Of a stretch of 64,000 bases of DNA, positions 1-11,365 are shown piece by piece (within the stretch, counting starts at the first letter, position 1; each line of letters begins with the position of its first letter). The notes under the pieces were generated by a model. That model searched no databases. It saw only the letters and a list, made by a program, of their open reading frames with translations, and was not told the origin of the DNA. Location of the stretch: contig JAQQWL010000011.1 in assembly GCA_038363925.1 (NCBI GenBank), positions 4,588,001-4,652,000 of the forward strand, written 5' to 3'. This stretch comes from Apiospora phragmitis. Its lineage: Eukaryota; Ascomycota; Sordariomycetes; Amphisphaeriales; Apiosporaceae. Made by a program: the position numbers and the translations under genes.

Positions 1-2
1 AC

Positions 3-634
3 TTTGAGCACTTTGAGGCCATCAGACCCAGCGACCCTGCCGTTCTCATGTCCGGCTTCTCTGTTGAGAGCAACATCATGGAGTACATGCGAGAGTGTGC
101 TCCTTCTGACGGACCACGCAAGCGACACACCGGCCTCATTATCACTCATGCAGGTTAGTTACCACGACAAGCACTTCCTTCACACTGCTTGTTCTCTGAC
201 TCATGATTTCTTTTAGGCGCCGGTACCATCATGGATGCTCTTAAGGTCAACACCAGAGTGATTGCTGTCCCCAATACGGACTTGATGGGCAATCATCAGA
301 TGGAGATGGCCGAAGAGTTTGCGAAGAAGGGCTGGCTCATCCACGGCGAACTCGGGTATGTTTTTCTATCATTTTTCTTCTTTTTTCTCGCCAAGTGCCG
401 TTACTTACACCACCTCTACAGCAAAATCCATGAAGCTATCAAGCAGTCGGCTACTTTCATGCCTGCTGCCTACCCTCCCAAGCCCCCTCGCGGCAGTGAG
501 AACCGTGGTCTGGAACAGATCACGCAAGATGTTGTCAACGGAACCTGGCGTGGCGGAAGCGGTAGTAAGTGTATATTATCATCCAATGTGATGAGGATCA
601 ATGCTAACTGGCCCGCGTAGAAACCAACGACTAG
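3..634 (+). CDS. ALG13: ALG13-type UDP-GlcNAc transferase subunit, 5' partial
   Basis: The gene enters from the left edge with its start outside the window. Four exons are visible: 3-153, 217-355, 422-564 and 621-634, joined through GT-AG introns (the last has a branch-like gctaac at 603-608). The protein carries the glycosyltransferase family 28 C-terminal signature: a THAGAGTIMDAL loop, then NTDLMGNHQMEMAEEF, which is the typical Alg13/MurG nucleotide-sugar binding surface. In the family Alg13 is the catalytic half of a complex with membrane-bound Alg14. It adds the second GlcNAc to dolichol-PP-GlcNAc on the cytosolic face of the ER. The frame closes at an amber codon (632-634) right after GGSGKTND. 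The same frame then stays open for another 191 codons (see the next entry), so the true C-terminus is uncertain. Family assignment is firm; the stop is not. Confidence 0.82.
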
Positions 635-1207
635 AAGTCGGAGGATGCTACTGAAACCGATTCGCCCACCGCCCCTGGAACGACTTTCGTAGGCACACTG
701 TCAGAGTACCTGCGCGGTCCCCTCCGCTACTTTTGGGATGTCATGACTGCCGACGATCTTGGCCCCGATTATGACGATCAGCCTCATGAAGGTCCTGCAG
801 GCAACTCCGACCAAGAGTCTGATGAAGATGCCGACTCCGACGCGGAGAAGACCTACTCGCCCAAGCCCAAGCTCAAGCGAGTTCTCTTCGACAACGGTGA
901 TGGAACCAGCACGGTCACGCATGTGCCTGTCCCTGAGAACGAGTCGCCGGGTTTCTTTGGCCGTCTGTTCGGTAGAACCAACCATGACGACGGCAGAGCC
1001 AATCAAGCCGATGATGGAGCCAATCAAGACGATGGCCTAGTTGATGAGCATGAACAGCGCCAGCGGGACGTCTTTGACAGTCTGTTCGGCGACCTCGGCC
1101 AAGACGACGGCTTCCAGGAGACCGATCCTGAAGTCTTGCGACGCACGCGCTATTGGCAGGAGGTTGACGACAGATTCGACTCCATGACCCGTTTGTACGT
1201 TGGCTAA
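635..1207 (+). other. Open acidic reading frame directly behind the ALG13 stop
   Basis: From the codon after the ALG13 amber stop the same frame runs 191 codons to a TAA at 1205-1207. The encoded stretch is coherent: a TFVGTLSEYLRGPLRYFWDV segment, then a very acidic Asp/Glu-rich region (SDQESDEDADSDAEK), a KPKLKRVLF patch, and a repeated FGRLFGRTN / FDSLFGDLG pattern. It may be a C-terminal extension of ALG13 interrupted by a nonsense change, or reached through another splice choice. An acceptor-like ctag ends exactly at 634 but is out of phase with the donor at 565. It could also be a separate small gene starting at Met 743. I do not recognise a domain. Confidence 0.5.
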
Positions 1208-1786
1208 AGCATTCGACGAAGGTTGCTTAGCGTCGTGACACGTAGTTGAGTCAACATCGTGTGGCACGTTATTGCCACGAGCAACTCTTAGCTACAGAAG
1301 CAGAGACGGAAGGAAGGAAATCTCGATCTTGCTCGGATTTGCTCCGATGTTATGGACTGATGGTGGCAGTCCGAGAAAAGGTTTGGGGAATGTTGTTGTT
1401 GTCTGCGATGAACTATAGGTTCCGAGGACCTGGGAGTAGCCCTATCATGTCCTTTCCCCAGATAGCTACACGACAATGCACTGAGATCAGTCACTCAAGT
1501 GCAACGAAAAGAAAACACAATTCCCGGTTGGGCCGGAATACTGAACTATCATCTTCTTCTGTATGTAATGTGTTTGCAACTTTTCAAGATGAAAGGGCTC
1601 AAGTCTTATCAAATCTCATATGCGCATGTTCTTCGTGGGTCTCATGATTTCATCTACTACATCTGCATACCGCAGAAACCTCTGCAAAGTTTCTATAGAG
1701 CCCCAATGCGTACGTACTGTAGCGCTCGTTCTACTGCTAGGCCAAATCCATCCTATTAACATGGATAGATAAGTCTAGATGGTATC

Positions 1787-3677
1787 TCATTGCAGACCGC
1801 TGACACCCCAGATCTTGATGGCGGCATCACCGCCCGTACTAGCGACCTTCTTGCCGCCGTCGACCCAGCACACGCCGTTCACGCCGTCCTTGTGCGCGTT
1901 CAGCGACTTGACCCGGCTTCCCGGCTTGGCCATGCTCCACACATAGACGTTGGTGTCCAGGGCGCCGCTGGCCGCGTGCGTGCCCTCCTCGTTCCACGCT
2001 ATGCTGGTAACACGCGCGGTGTGGGCGGACCAGCGGTCCGTGGCGATGGACATGTCCGCCGTCTTGTAGGCGTAGATCTTGCCGGAGCTGTTGCCGCCCG
2101 CCACGTGCGAGCCGTCCTTGGAGAAGGCCAGGGCCGAGATCTGGGCCGTGCTGTTCTTGGCCTCGCCCGCGAGCGTCAGCTGGTTGCTGCCGTCGACCTT
2201 GTAAAGCCTCACGGCGTTGGAGTCGGTGCCGACAGCAACCTGGGAGCCGTGTGCGGCAATGGCGGTAGGCTGGGCATCGCTGATGGGGAAGGAGGCGACG
2301 TGGGCATCCTTGACGTAGATCTCGACACTGCTGGGAGTAGCGACATAGACACGGCCCTCTGCAGTGGCCACGCCCTTTGGTTGGGCAGGGATCTTGAGGG
2401 AGCCGCCTGCGAAGGTGTTTGCGGATTCGTCGATGATACGGAGGGTGTCATCCCAGCCTACACTGTATGCACGACCAGAGCTGGAGGTAAAGTGTGTGAC
2501 TTGGTTGGTGTGGCTCTGGCCGTCAACGGCAGCGCCAACCCCTGACGAAACGTCCCATTTGCAGACCCGGCCTTCGAAGCTGCCGGTCCAGAGCGTTTGG
2601 CCCTTACCCTCGTTGTCTGTGCCCATAGCGGTGATGCTTTTGTTGTGCCCCTGAACCACCTTGGTAGGTGTCGAGTTACCGTCTTGCCAGTAGTTCAGGT
2701 TTCCGTCGAGGCTCAAGCTGATGATCAGACCGTCGCTTCTCGGCGTCCAGACGACGCCGACCTGCTGATCGCCCACGCTCACGCCGTCACCGCCGAGGCG
2801 CCATGACTGCGTGCACTTGCCGGCCTCGACGTCCCAAACCTTGACCGTCTGGTCGGCGCTGACCGTCACCAGGCGCTTCGAGTCCGGGGCCCAGCTGACA
2901 GCGAAGACGCTGCCGGTGTGTTCGCCCTCGCCGAAGCTGCGCGTGGGCTCGCCCGTCTTGCCGTCGTACAGCTGGATCTTCTTGTCGGCACCGACGGTGA
3001 CCAGGGTGTTGCCGTCGGGCGAGAAGGCGGTGCCGAAGACGAAGCCCTTGTGGACGCCGCTGTGCTTGGAGTTGAACTTGAAGGGGGCGCCGTGCAGGAA
3101 GCAGACGGCCATGTCGTCGCTGGCGGTGGCGGCGCGCAGGGGCCGCATGGGGCGGATGGCGACGCTGTTGACGACCTTGGAGTGGCCCGAGACCTCGCCG
3201 ACGCTGTTGCCGCTGTCGGCGGTGATGCAGTGGCCGAAGCGCTCGCGGCCGTCGCCCACGGCGATGATGCGCTGCGAGTCGCCGTCCCAGGCGATGTCGT
3301 TGATACGTCCGCTAATAATGGCGTACTCGCCCTTGGTATTGACGGCCTCGACGGCATCCCACACACGCACCATGCCCGAGGCATCACCCGACGCCACGTA
3401 GAAGCCCGAGGGCGAGAAGCGGGCTACGGTCGTTGCGGCGGTGTGTCCAACATATTGCTTGGTTTGCGAAGGATCGTCGATGGAGCGAAGGAACACGGAT
3501 TTGCCTGACTGCAGAGAACTTGTTAGTTTGCAAGCCGATTGGGGTCGTAGTTTCATGTCCTCCTTGGCTTACAGCATAGGCTAACCTCTCGCCCTTGGGA
3601 TCGCACGAGAGCTGTGTGGGTTGGCCGCGAGTGGTGGCAGGCGACGCTGCTAGGATCTTCTCGGTGGTAAGAGACAT
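1787..3677 (-). CDS. AIP1: Actin-interacting protein 1, WD40 repeat protein
   Basis: Two exons (3677-3573 and 3508-1787) encode about 609 residues, the usual Aip1 length. The start MSLTTEKILAASPATTRGQP and first blade are in exon 1; the 64-nt intron has donor GTAAGC and acceptor CTGCAG, phase 0. The protein is almost entirely WD40 blades forming two seven-bladed propellers, with recurring GH...W(D/A) and VKVWD / AIKIWG strand ends. In the family Aip1 works with cofilin to disassemble and cap actin filaments at cortical patches. No frameshift or stop interrupts the 1.7-kb second exon, in contrast to many other genes in this window. An alternative, a generic WD40 scaffold, is unlikely given the full-length match in layout and the family-typical N-terminus. 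Confidence 0.9.
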
Positions 3678-4358
3678 GCCGGTGTGCTCTCTGCAACGGA
3701 AACGCTTTGCTATGAAGTATGGTAAGAGAAAGTAAGCGAGGCGACAGAAAGAAAGGCTTAGTTAGAAGCAGCTATGAGAAAAGAAAAGGGGGTTGAGGCC
3801 AAAAGACGGTAGCTTAGATGCCCTCCTTGTTTACTTGATGCCTGGAGGGGCAGTGAGGGGCACTTTTAGCTACTAGGATCGCTGGCAATTGGCAAGTGGC
3901 AATTGGCTCCTGGCCCTGAAACTGCATGCGTCTCGGCCGCATTATGCAACTAACCGAATGCTAGTTATCTCCATCACCCGTTGACTCTAACTCCATGAGC
4001 CGATGGATAAACAAACCAGGTTTGCGGCCATCATCATTCCCGATGCTGGTATGCGCTGGTGAAGCCGGAAACCAGCTTCTTAAACAGGCCGGGGGTTATC
4101 TTGCTAGCCATTGGGAGCGGGAATTCATTCCTGTGCATCATAGAAGAAGGAACCATATAACTTCAGAATTCATGAACTCAATTGGGCAACTATTTGAACT
4201 ATCAACCTCGAAGTCCTCGTGTAAACCGCAGCAATAAGATCACTCCTGGAATCGCCAATGGTTTCACTAATGGAACCACCAATGGGTTCACGAGTGGACT
4301 TCCCCTGTCAACAAGTCGACTTGAATCCAGATCGAATCATAGAGCCGGAGCAAGTAAT
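3678..4358. other. Intergenic, AIP1 promoter side and zinc-knuckle gene 3' side
   Basis: This stretch holds the AIP1 upstream region and the downstream region of the zinc-knuckle gene. It contains short imperfect direct repeats (ggcaattggcaagtggcaattggc around 3881-3908, and aatggaaccaccaatggg near 4269-4286). I see no coding exon or RNA gene. Confidence 0.5.
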
Positions 4359-6215
4359 CTACCAAGCCGAAACAGCACCTCCAGATGACTGCCAGTCACC
4401 ACCACCAAAGCCGGTGTTGTTGGTGTCGGCTGCACCGCCAAAGCCAGTGTCGTTGGCTGCACCCGCAAAGCCGCCGCCGGCATCACCAGAACCGAAGCCA
4501 CTGGGATCCATGGCGGAATTCGGATCAACAGTAGGGTTGCTGCATCGAGACTTGAAGTGACCCATCTCACCGCAGTTAGAGCACTTGACACGACTGACTA
4601 TGGACAGGGTCAGTATTGTTATTCGACTTGAGCTTGGGGGAATAAGCCAAACTTACTATCGCGGGGCTTGGGGCAGCCTCGGGACTCGTGACCAAACTCG
4701 TCACAGTTACGGCACTGGACCTTGGCCATGTTCTTTGGCTCAGGGCAATCACGAGAGACATGGCCCTCACCATCACAGTTGCGACACATGATCTTCTTCT
4801 CCTCCGTGCAGTCTCGAGCACGATGACCTTCCTGGCCACAGTTGTGACAGCCGCCGCCGCCGCCGCCACCACCCTGAGGGCAGTCGCGGGAGAAATGTCC
4901 CACTGGCATATATTAGCTTTGGTTAGGTTAGATATGTATTGGACTTACTCTCGCCACATTTGCGGCATTCGACGTTATCCAGGTTCGGGGGCTCAGTACA
5001 GTCTGCGACCTTGTGGCCAGACTGGCCGCAGTTCTTGCAGGCGAATCTGTCGACTCTAGGAGTAGGGCCTGCAGTTGGTCAGTACTGTTTTGTGAATAAC
5101 GTAGGTCAGCAGAAAACTTACAGTCTCGGACTCGGTGTCCCTCCTCACTGCAGTTGAAACAGATGATCTTCATTTTCTCCTTTTCGTTCTCTTCTCCTCA
5201 GGGCAGTTCTTGGTCATGTGACCATACTTGTCACAGTTGTTGCACTTGGTCAGGCCACGATTGACGGGCTCACCTGCGTCGGTCAGGCGGGCCATGTTCT
5301 TCTCAGCGTCCTTGGGCCAGAGAGCTGCCTCGCGAGGCCGGGCAGCGCGGGCATCGAAGCGGTACGTGACTTGGTACTTCTTACCCAAGTTGCCCTGGAA
5401 ATCCATGTTGGTCAATGCGCCAAGCATGGCGGGCTTCTCGACAGCGATGATGTACACTCCGATGTCTTGGTTACGGAATGCGGTCTCCAACTCCTGGTAG
5501 GTGATCTCAGGAGTAGACTTGACGTAGCATTGGACGCCCTCCTTGACATCATCCAGGTCTCGGATCTTTGCGCCCTCTACAATCATCTCCCAGGCAGCCT
5601 CGGCGGCGACATCCAGGACATCAACGCGGTCGACAGCGCGAGGATTCTTGCAGTCCACAACTGCATGACCTATGATGAGGAAAATGGTTAGATGAGATCG
5701 GAATAAGTATAAAACAACGAATCTTACCTTCTCGCTTGCAGTTGTTGCAAATCATAGGGCCACGATCAGGGCAGTCGGCAGCTCTGTGTCCCTGCTGGCC
5801 ACAGCTGCGGCATTCACCCGTGAACTCTCGGGGCTCCTGGGGAGGGCAAGTGGGATCAGGGCACTGAGAAATGTAGTGTCCCTCTTCGTTGCAGTGACGG
5901 CAACGAATCACACGAGGCTCTGGGCAATCGGCTTTGTTATGGCTTGGAGAGGTCAGCCAGGAAGTTCAACAGAGTTGAAATCACCGGATTGCGAAATACT
6001 TACCCATCCTGACCACAGTTGTAGCAAGCTCCTCCGCCACCACCATGGCCTCCATCAGTAGCACCAAAACCTTGGTCACCTCCACCAAAGCCATTGGTTT
6101 GGCCGTCGTCAAACTGGCCGCCACCAAAATAGCTGACTCCAGCGGACTGACCAGCACCGAACTGGTCGGCGCTGAACTGGTCAGCCGCAGTGTTAGGCAT
6201 GTTCCAGTCAGACAT
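4359..6215 (-). CDS. CnjB-type zinc-knuckle protein with twelve CCHC motifs
   Basis: Exons run 6215-6004, 5942-5728, 5669-5122, 5068-4949, 4902-4657 and 4597-4359. Introns are 46-61 nt and nearly all interrupt a knuckle. I count twelve CX2CX4HX4C knuckles, from CYNCGQDGHNKADC near the N-terminus to CSNCGEMGHFKSRC before a Gly/Phe-rich tail. Four lie before, and eight after, a roughly 130-residue segment without cysteines motifs (VLDVAAEAAWEMIVEGAK onward) that may be a folded insert. The N-terminus is Gly/Gln/Phe-rich. Related fungal proteins are called zinc-knuckle (CnjB) or Byr3/Gis2-like and bind single-stranded nucleic acid. Exon 3 changes frame around 5173: the upstream frame stops in a TGA that overlaps an ATG (ATGA), after which the knuckles resume. 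A missing base is the simplest reading. The start ATG at 6215 fits the MSDWNMPNT N-terminus. Confidence 0.8.
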
Positions 6216-7110
6216 CTTGATGATCTTCAAGGCTGTAAGCTGCGAAGAATGAGATCAGTATCAAGCATACAACAGATGGGGCGGGTAAGGTAGGCGTAGA
6301 TGAGATCGACACTCGTCTGACCTCATCCAGCAGGATGATTGACGTGAAATGAGGATGGACCAGGGTTGCAACAGCACACTTGAACTCCAAGTGTCCAGGA
6401 ATTGGTCAGAAATTGCCAACAGTCAAGGCAATATGATGTTCGGGTCAAGTGATGGAGTGCAATTGGGACAGAGGATATACCTGAGGCCAAACCTGAGGCC
6501 AAGGAAAATCAAGATTTGTATTGATGATTTGATCTCAAGAAAGTTGACTTCTAACTTTCAAGTACAATGCAGTGATGTGACACCAGACCATGGAAGGTTG
6601 GAAGGGCAAGAAGAAAAGAAAAGAAGAAGAAAAATGAAGTGATTGTGTACTGCTCCAGATCTTACCTGCTCTGACGTAGACTGGGAAGTGAAGGCTCATG
6701 CGAGGAAGCGTGTGAAGGTTGGAAGAGGGAAGAAAGCTGATAGACCAGAACAAGGTATCAAAGAATCAAGCAGGAAATAAATAAAGAACTTACCTTCACG
6801 ATGTGTGTGATGCTGGATGAGTTGTTTGCGTATTGGCTGTAGGTGGAAGACCTCGAAGTTGAAGTTGAAGCTGTTGAGAGGTCAGATGTGAAGGACCACA
6901 GCACAGGTTGAGAGGAGGGAAGATGGAAAGAGGACCGCCTCAAAACTGTGAGAGGTAAATGGGGAGAAGATCGAGAAGGTGCCTGGCGTGGCAGAAAACA
7001 AACAGAGTAAGTAAACACTGCTCGTATAAGCGGGCCCACGATGGTGAGGAAGGAACGAAGGCAGGTAACCACCAAAAAAACGTTGAAGTGAACCAAGGGT
7101 AAGTCGGGTC
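6216..7110 (-). promoter_or_regulatory. Probable spliced 5' leader of the zinc-knuckle gene
   Basis: Read on the minus strand this stretch has several good splice signals and no convincing coding exon. There are donors of the form GTAAG at about 6793 and 6665, and an acceptor CGCAG at about 6240, just ahead of the ATG at 6215. The pattern suggests one or two introns in the 5' untranslated leader, possibly with alternative first exons. No transcript evidence is available. Confidence 0.4.
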
Positions 7111-9287
7111 AGTCCCTAGTGTGAGGTACCTCTTACTGACCTTCCTGAAGCTTTGTTACCCCTCCTCGGCGATGATGAGGGGAGTCTTATTGATCAATGT
7201 GAAGGCGAGTGTACCTGACAAAGTATAAGGTAAGTATTGTGTTGATAGAGTGAACTGAGGAGGATTCCGGCTGAACATACATATACAGCGTATGTAATCA
7301 AGGTGATGTCTGAGTGGTCAACTACCTGCCTACCTACGTGTTGGTTAGTATGAAGAACTGAATCGTATTGCAGGTAGCGGAGAACAAGGGAAATGTTTCA
7401 ATCTAGGTGTGTTGTGAATGTCACTTAATGGGACAGCAAATGGCCAGCCACTGTTGCTTCGATGTTCCATCTACAGACATCCGCGCCGGTAGCAGCACAG
7501 ATATGGGGACAGTCTTCTCTGCAGATCGAAGAGAACAGACGTTATGCTGAACCAACAAGGGAAGCCATATGTCCCTGGTTCTCGACTGACAAAAAAGGGG
7601 CATGCTTGGCTTGCTTCAATATCCAGCAAGATTCCTATTCCGTCCGAAGACCAGAAGATTAGTGCATATACCTCATTTCTAGGGCGCATGGCAAGGACAT
7701 ATATCATACTTAGGTTGCCTAGGCCTTCGTGTTATCATGGTGATAATATTCGTGATGGAGTTGATGCTTACGAGATACGGCGTGTGAGCTTTCGTGGTTT
7801 ACTGCATACGTTCACTCCAGGCTAATACATCCTGTATATGGCACCCAATGACACATCTTTTGTGCTTATACAACATCTAATGGCATATTGTTCATACTGC
7901 AATCGACATTTCCTTATCTGCCCGTCTCAGCTTTGATTCAATCCAGCAACCCGAGAATACCAACAAGGTCATTCAACCCTACTTTGTAAGACAGTCTGTC
8001 ATTGAGGTAATAGGAGGCCTACGAGTAGATGAGATGGTATGCAAGTTGTGGTAATGATGGGAGCAACATCCGCCAAGAACAGCGACAGTTGGGCTTTCTG
8101 CCTTGGATTGCGCCAACAAACGCTACGAGATACATCGCGCCACTTGATTATTGAATAAGTAAGGAGTTGTAGTTAGGTCAAAAAGTATGATGCTGATGTT
8201 TGCCGCAATCACAGGTTCTCAATTTGATTCGCCGGCCCAAGTATCTGTTCGTTTGCAGTTATTCTATATGATGAATTGTACTTCGGTGAAGCCCAAAGTG
8301 TGGTCGCCCGTCATCATGAGAAGACACAAGGCTGCACATTCCAGGTTGAATACCGTTACGCAGCTGCAGATAAGTAAGTAGTTCTGGGAAAGGAGGAATG
8401 TCCATTGGGCGCTCAACTCTGACCTGGTCAGATAGACTCAGTCAGCATGCTAGGTACACGACCAACATCAAGTCGTTGGATTAGGGTATTGCGGCTGTGG
8501 AATTGACGCTGGCGTATCTTCCCCTTGATCTTATGCTAGCTGGCTTTGCATTGGACTGTAGGGCATGGTATGTTGTCGGCCTATATTTCGCCTGATATAC
8601 CGAACCCTTGCATATTGATGTCGAAGACAAGTGCCTGATAGGGGGCTTCGGGGTGTGCCACACCGTCTTGGACAATTTCCTGAATAGGACATAGCCGGAG
8701 CCGCTTATTTGATGGTTCATTGTTCACGCTTAGCATGCATCAATACATGTATGTACGTAGCTGGGGTATTATCGTCCACGTCCGGCCCTGGCTACGGCAC
8801 TGCTTGCTTTGGAAGAACCGAAAACCAAGTCCTTACTGCGAAATTATGGTTGAGATAAGGGTTAGTTTCCACACGTTCAAAATGAGACATGTACTGCTTA
8901 ATGCATGAATGATATATTTCCCACCTCATCTGAAGTTGGACAGCAATCAATTCTCCCCACGGACGATATGTGTGTGGAGTGCATATTACCCCTGTCTAGT
9001 GCCAGGGACCGACTGCAACCCACTCACCAACAAAACCATGAGATGCCCGATCGAGTCATGAGCGCCCACTGGCTGCCAGACGAAATTTATTACTGACCTT
9101 CCTCTATTAGTGGCTACAGGAGGAACTTGAGCCGTGGCCATTTCGGTGGCAGTGCCGCCTTCAGCTGTGGGTGCGGTACTATGCCTTAACGAACGTTATG
9201 GCCCGATGCATAGTCTTAGTTAGCAAGGCAATAACTCAGCTTCACATGTCTTAATAGGCGGTAATATCTTAAGGATGTAACTCTCCA
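7111..9287. other. Intergenic stretch, no gene seen
   Basis: About 2.2 kb between the zinc-knuckle gene leader and the mannanase promoter. The open frames present are short, unspliced and without recognisable domains. I see no RNA gene or mobile element. Confidence 0.5.
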
Positions 9288-9295
9288 TATAAATA
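9288..9295 (+). promoter_or_regulatory. TATA box of the mannanase gene
   Basis: TATAAATA lies 101 bp upstream of the ATG at 9396, a plausible spacing for a strongly inducible fungal secreted-enzyme gene. Confidence 0.5.
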
Positions 9296-9395
9296 TGGTC
9301 ATCGTATCGCACCTCCCCAGGATTGGATTTCCTGTTCTTGTGGTTTTTGCTCGAGTCGCTCTCGTTTCACTGCAAAGCCCAACGCGATCGACACC

Positions 9396-10771
9396 ATGAA
9401 GTATCTCTCCACCGGGTTGCTCTCTCTTTCCGGAGCTGTGTCCGCTCAGCAACAGCTCTGGGCACAATGTGGCGGCCAGGGCTATACCGGCACCAAGGCG
9501 TGTGTTGAAGGTGCTGTTTGTCAAGTCTCGAACGAGTACCACTCCCAATGTGTCCCAGGTATGGCATTACCAAATCCCCTTTCTGAGGATATAGTCCTGA
9601 CTAAGAGTAGACACCGCAATACTCACATCGGCTGCGCCAAGCACCACGCTGCAAACCCGTGTCAAATCCAGAAGAGCTGCAACTAGCACCAACTTTGCGT
9701 CCACCAGTGGCACCAAGTTCAACGTGGACGGCGAGACCAAATACCTCGCCGGCACCAACAGTTACTGGATCTCCTTCCTGACCAGCAACGACGACGTGGA
9801 AAAGGCGCTCGACACGCTGGTGGACTCCGGGCTGAAGATCCTGCGCATCTGGGGCTTCAACGACGTGACGAGCCAGCCGGGGTCGGGCACCGTGTACTTC
9901 CAGCACCTGTCGGCGGGCGGCTCGACCATCAACACGGGCGCCGACGGCCTGCAGCGGCTGGACTACGTCGTGGCCGCGGCGGAGATCCGGGGCCTCCAGC
10001 TCATCATCAACTTCGTCAACAACTGGGACGACTACGGCGGCATCGGCGCCTACGTGGAGGCGTTCGGCGGCTCCAAGACGAGCTGGTACACCAACAGCGC
10101 CGCCCAGGCCCAGTACCGTAAGTACATCCAGGCCGTGGTGTCGCGCTACGCCAGCTCACCCGCTATCTTCGCCTGGGAGCTGGCCAACGAGCCGCGCTGC
10201 AACGGCTGCAGCACCGACGTCATCTACAATTGGGCTGACAGCACGTCCGCCTACGTCAAGAGCCTCGACCCCAACCACATGGTCACATTGGGGGATGAAG
10301 GTATGGGTTTGCCGGGTGACGGCAGTTACCCTTACCAATATGGCGAAGGCACCGATTTCGTCAAGAACCTCGGGATCAAGACTTTGGACTTTGGTACCTT
10401 CCATATGTATCCAGACCACTGGGGTACTGATTATGATTGGGGCAATGGATGGATCGAAGCTCATGGCAAGGCCTGTGTCGCGGCTGGAAAGCCATGTTTG
10501 TTGGAAGAATGTAGGTCTCTCTCTCTTCCTCTTTTCATCCCAGCGTTGAAACCTACTAAATGCTGCAGATGGCACAACAACGAATCACTGCCAAAACGAA
10601 GGGCCGTGGCAGAAGACGTCCCTGGCGACTTCAGGAGTGGCAAGCGACCTCTTCTGGCAGCTAGGTGTGCAGCTTAGCAACGGACCAACCCACGATGATG
10701 GCTTCACTGTCTATGACGGGACTTCGGACTGGACGTGTTTGGTCACCAACCACGTGGCTGCTATCAAATGA
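9396..10771 (+). CDS. Secreted endo-beta-1,4-mannanase, CBM1 plus GH5
   Basis: Exons 9396-9558, 9611-10510 and 10569-10771 give 421 residues without interruption. Residues 1-17 are a signal peptide ([17 protein letters not shown]). They are followed directly by a fungal cellulose-binding module (CBM1: [20 protein letters not shown], ending SQCVP), a short Ser/Thr/Ala linker, and a GH5 catalytic domain of the GH5_7 type. [13 protein letters not shown] holds the acid/base Glu, and the nucleophile Glu sits in the LLEEYG motif that spans intron 2. In the family these enzymes hydrolyse internal bonds of mannan and glucomannan outside the cell, with the CBM1 anchoring to cellulose. A second in-phase acceptor at 9676 would shorten the linker and remove an odd KSRR segment. 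Substrate preference among GH5 subfamilies is inferred from overall layout. Confidence 0.88.
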
Positions 10772-11365
10772 AACCATACAATACAATCATGACTCAGGGT
10801 TCGACTTGGACTTTACAGACATCAGATTCGCCTTCGACCCCTCTGCAAGCAACCCCCAGACTTCTCAAGATAGAGTGCGTACTGTTATTTCCGGAATTTC
10901 GAGACAATCTGCTACGCCTCGAGAAGAGTGGCTGTAAAAAAAATATGAAGGCTCTGAGATATGCCCATGCTTTTCTGAGGAGCGCGAGTCGCCTGTACCA
11001 TCGAAAATGGGAGAATGTGATTCAAGCACTGGCATATGTGGCCAAGTTCTTACTTATTTATCTGAGCATCTATGTTTTCTCAGGGTTTTGGCATATATTC
11101 GGTATTCATTGCACTCGGCTTGAAATGCATAGAGACCAAGCTGGCCGAAAGTAGAGTAGCTATGAATATCTCATTTGAAGACAGTCGTGATATCGTATTT
11201 GCCAGGGTATCTAAACGTTCTTGTTGTTATTGGCACAAAACATCGTACAAATATCGTGAGGAACCCGCCCTCAATGCGATGGTAGAATCGCAGGGGGTGG
11301 TGCTGAGGGAATGGTAGAGTTATTCGGGGAGCCGTCGTACGCCGGGGGACTGGGTGCTCGAGCAT
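10772..11365. other. Intergenic, mannanase 3' side
   Basis: Downstream region of the mannanase gene converging on the 3' end of the membrane-protein gene. No further gene seen. Confidence 0.5.
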
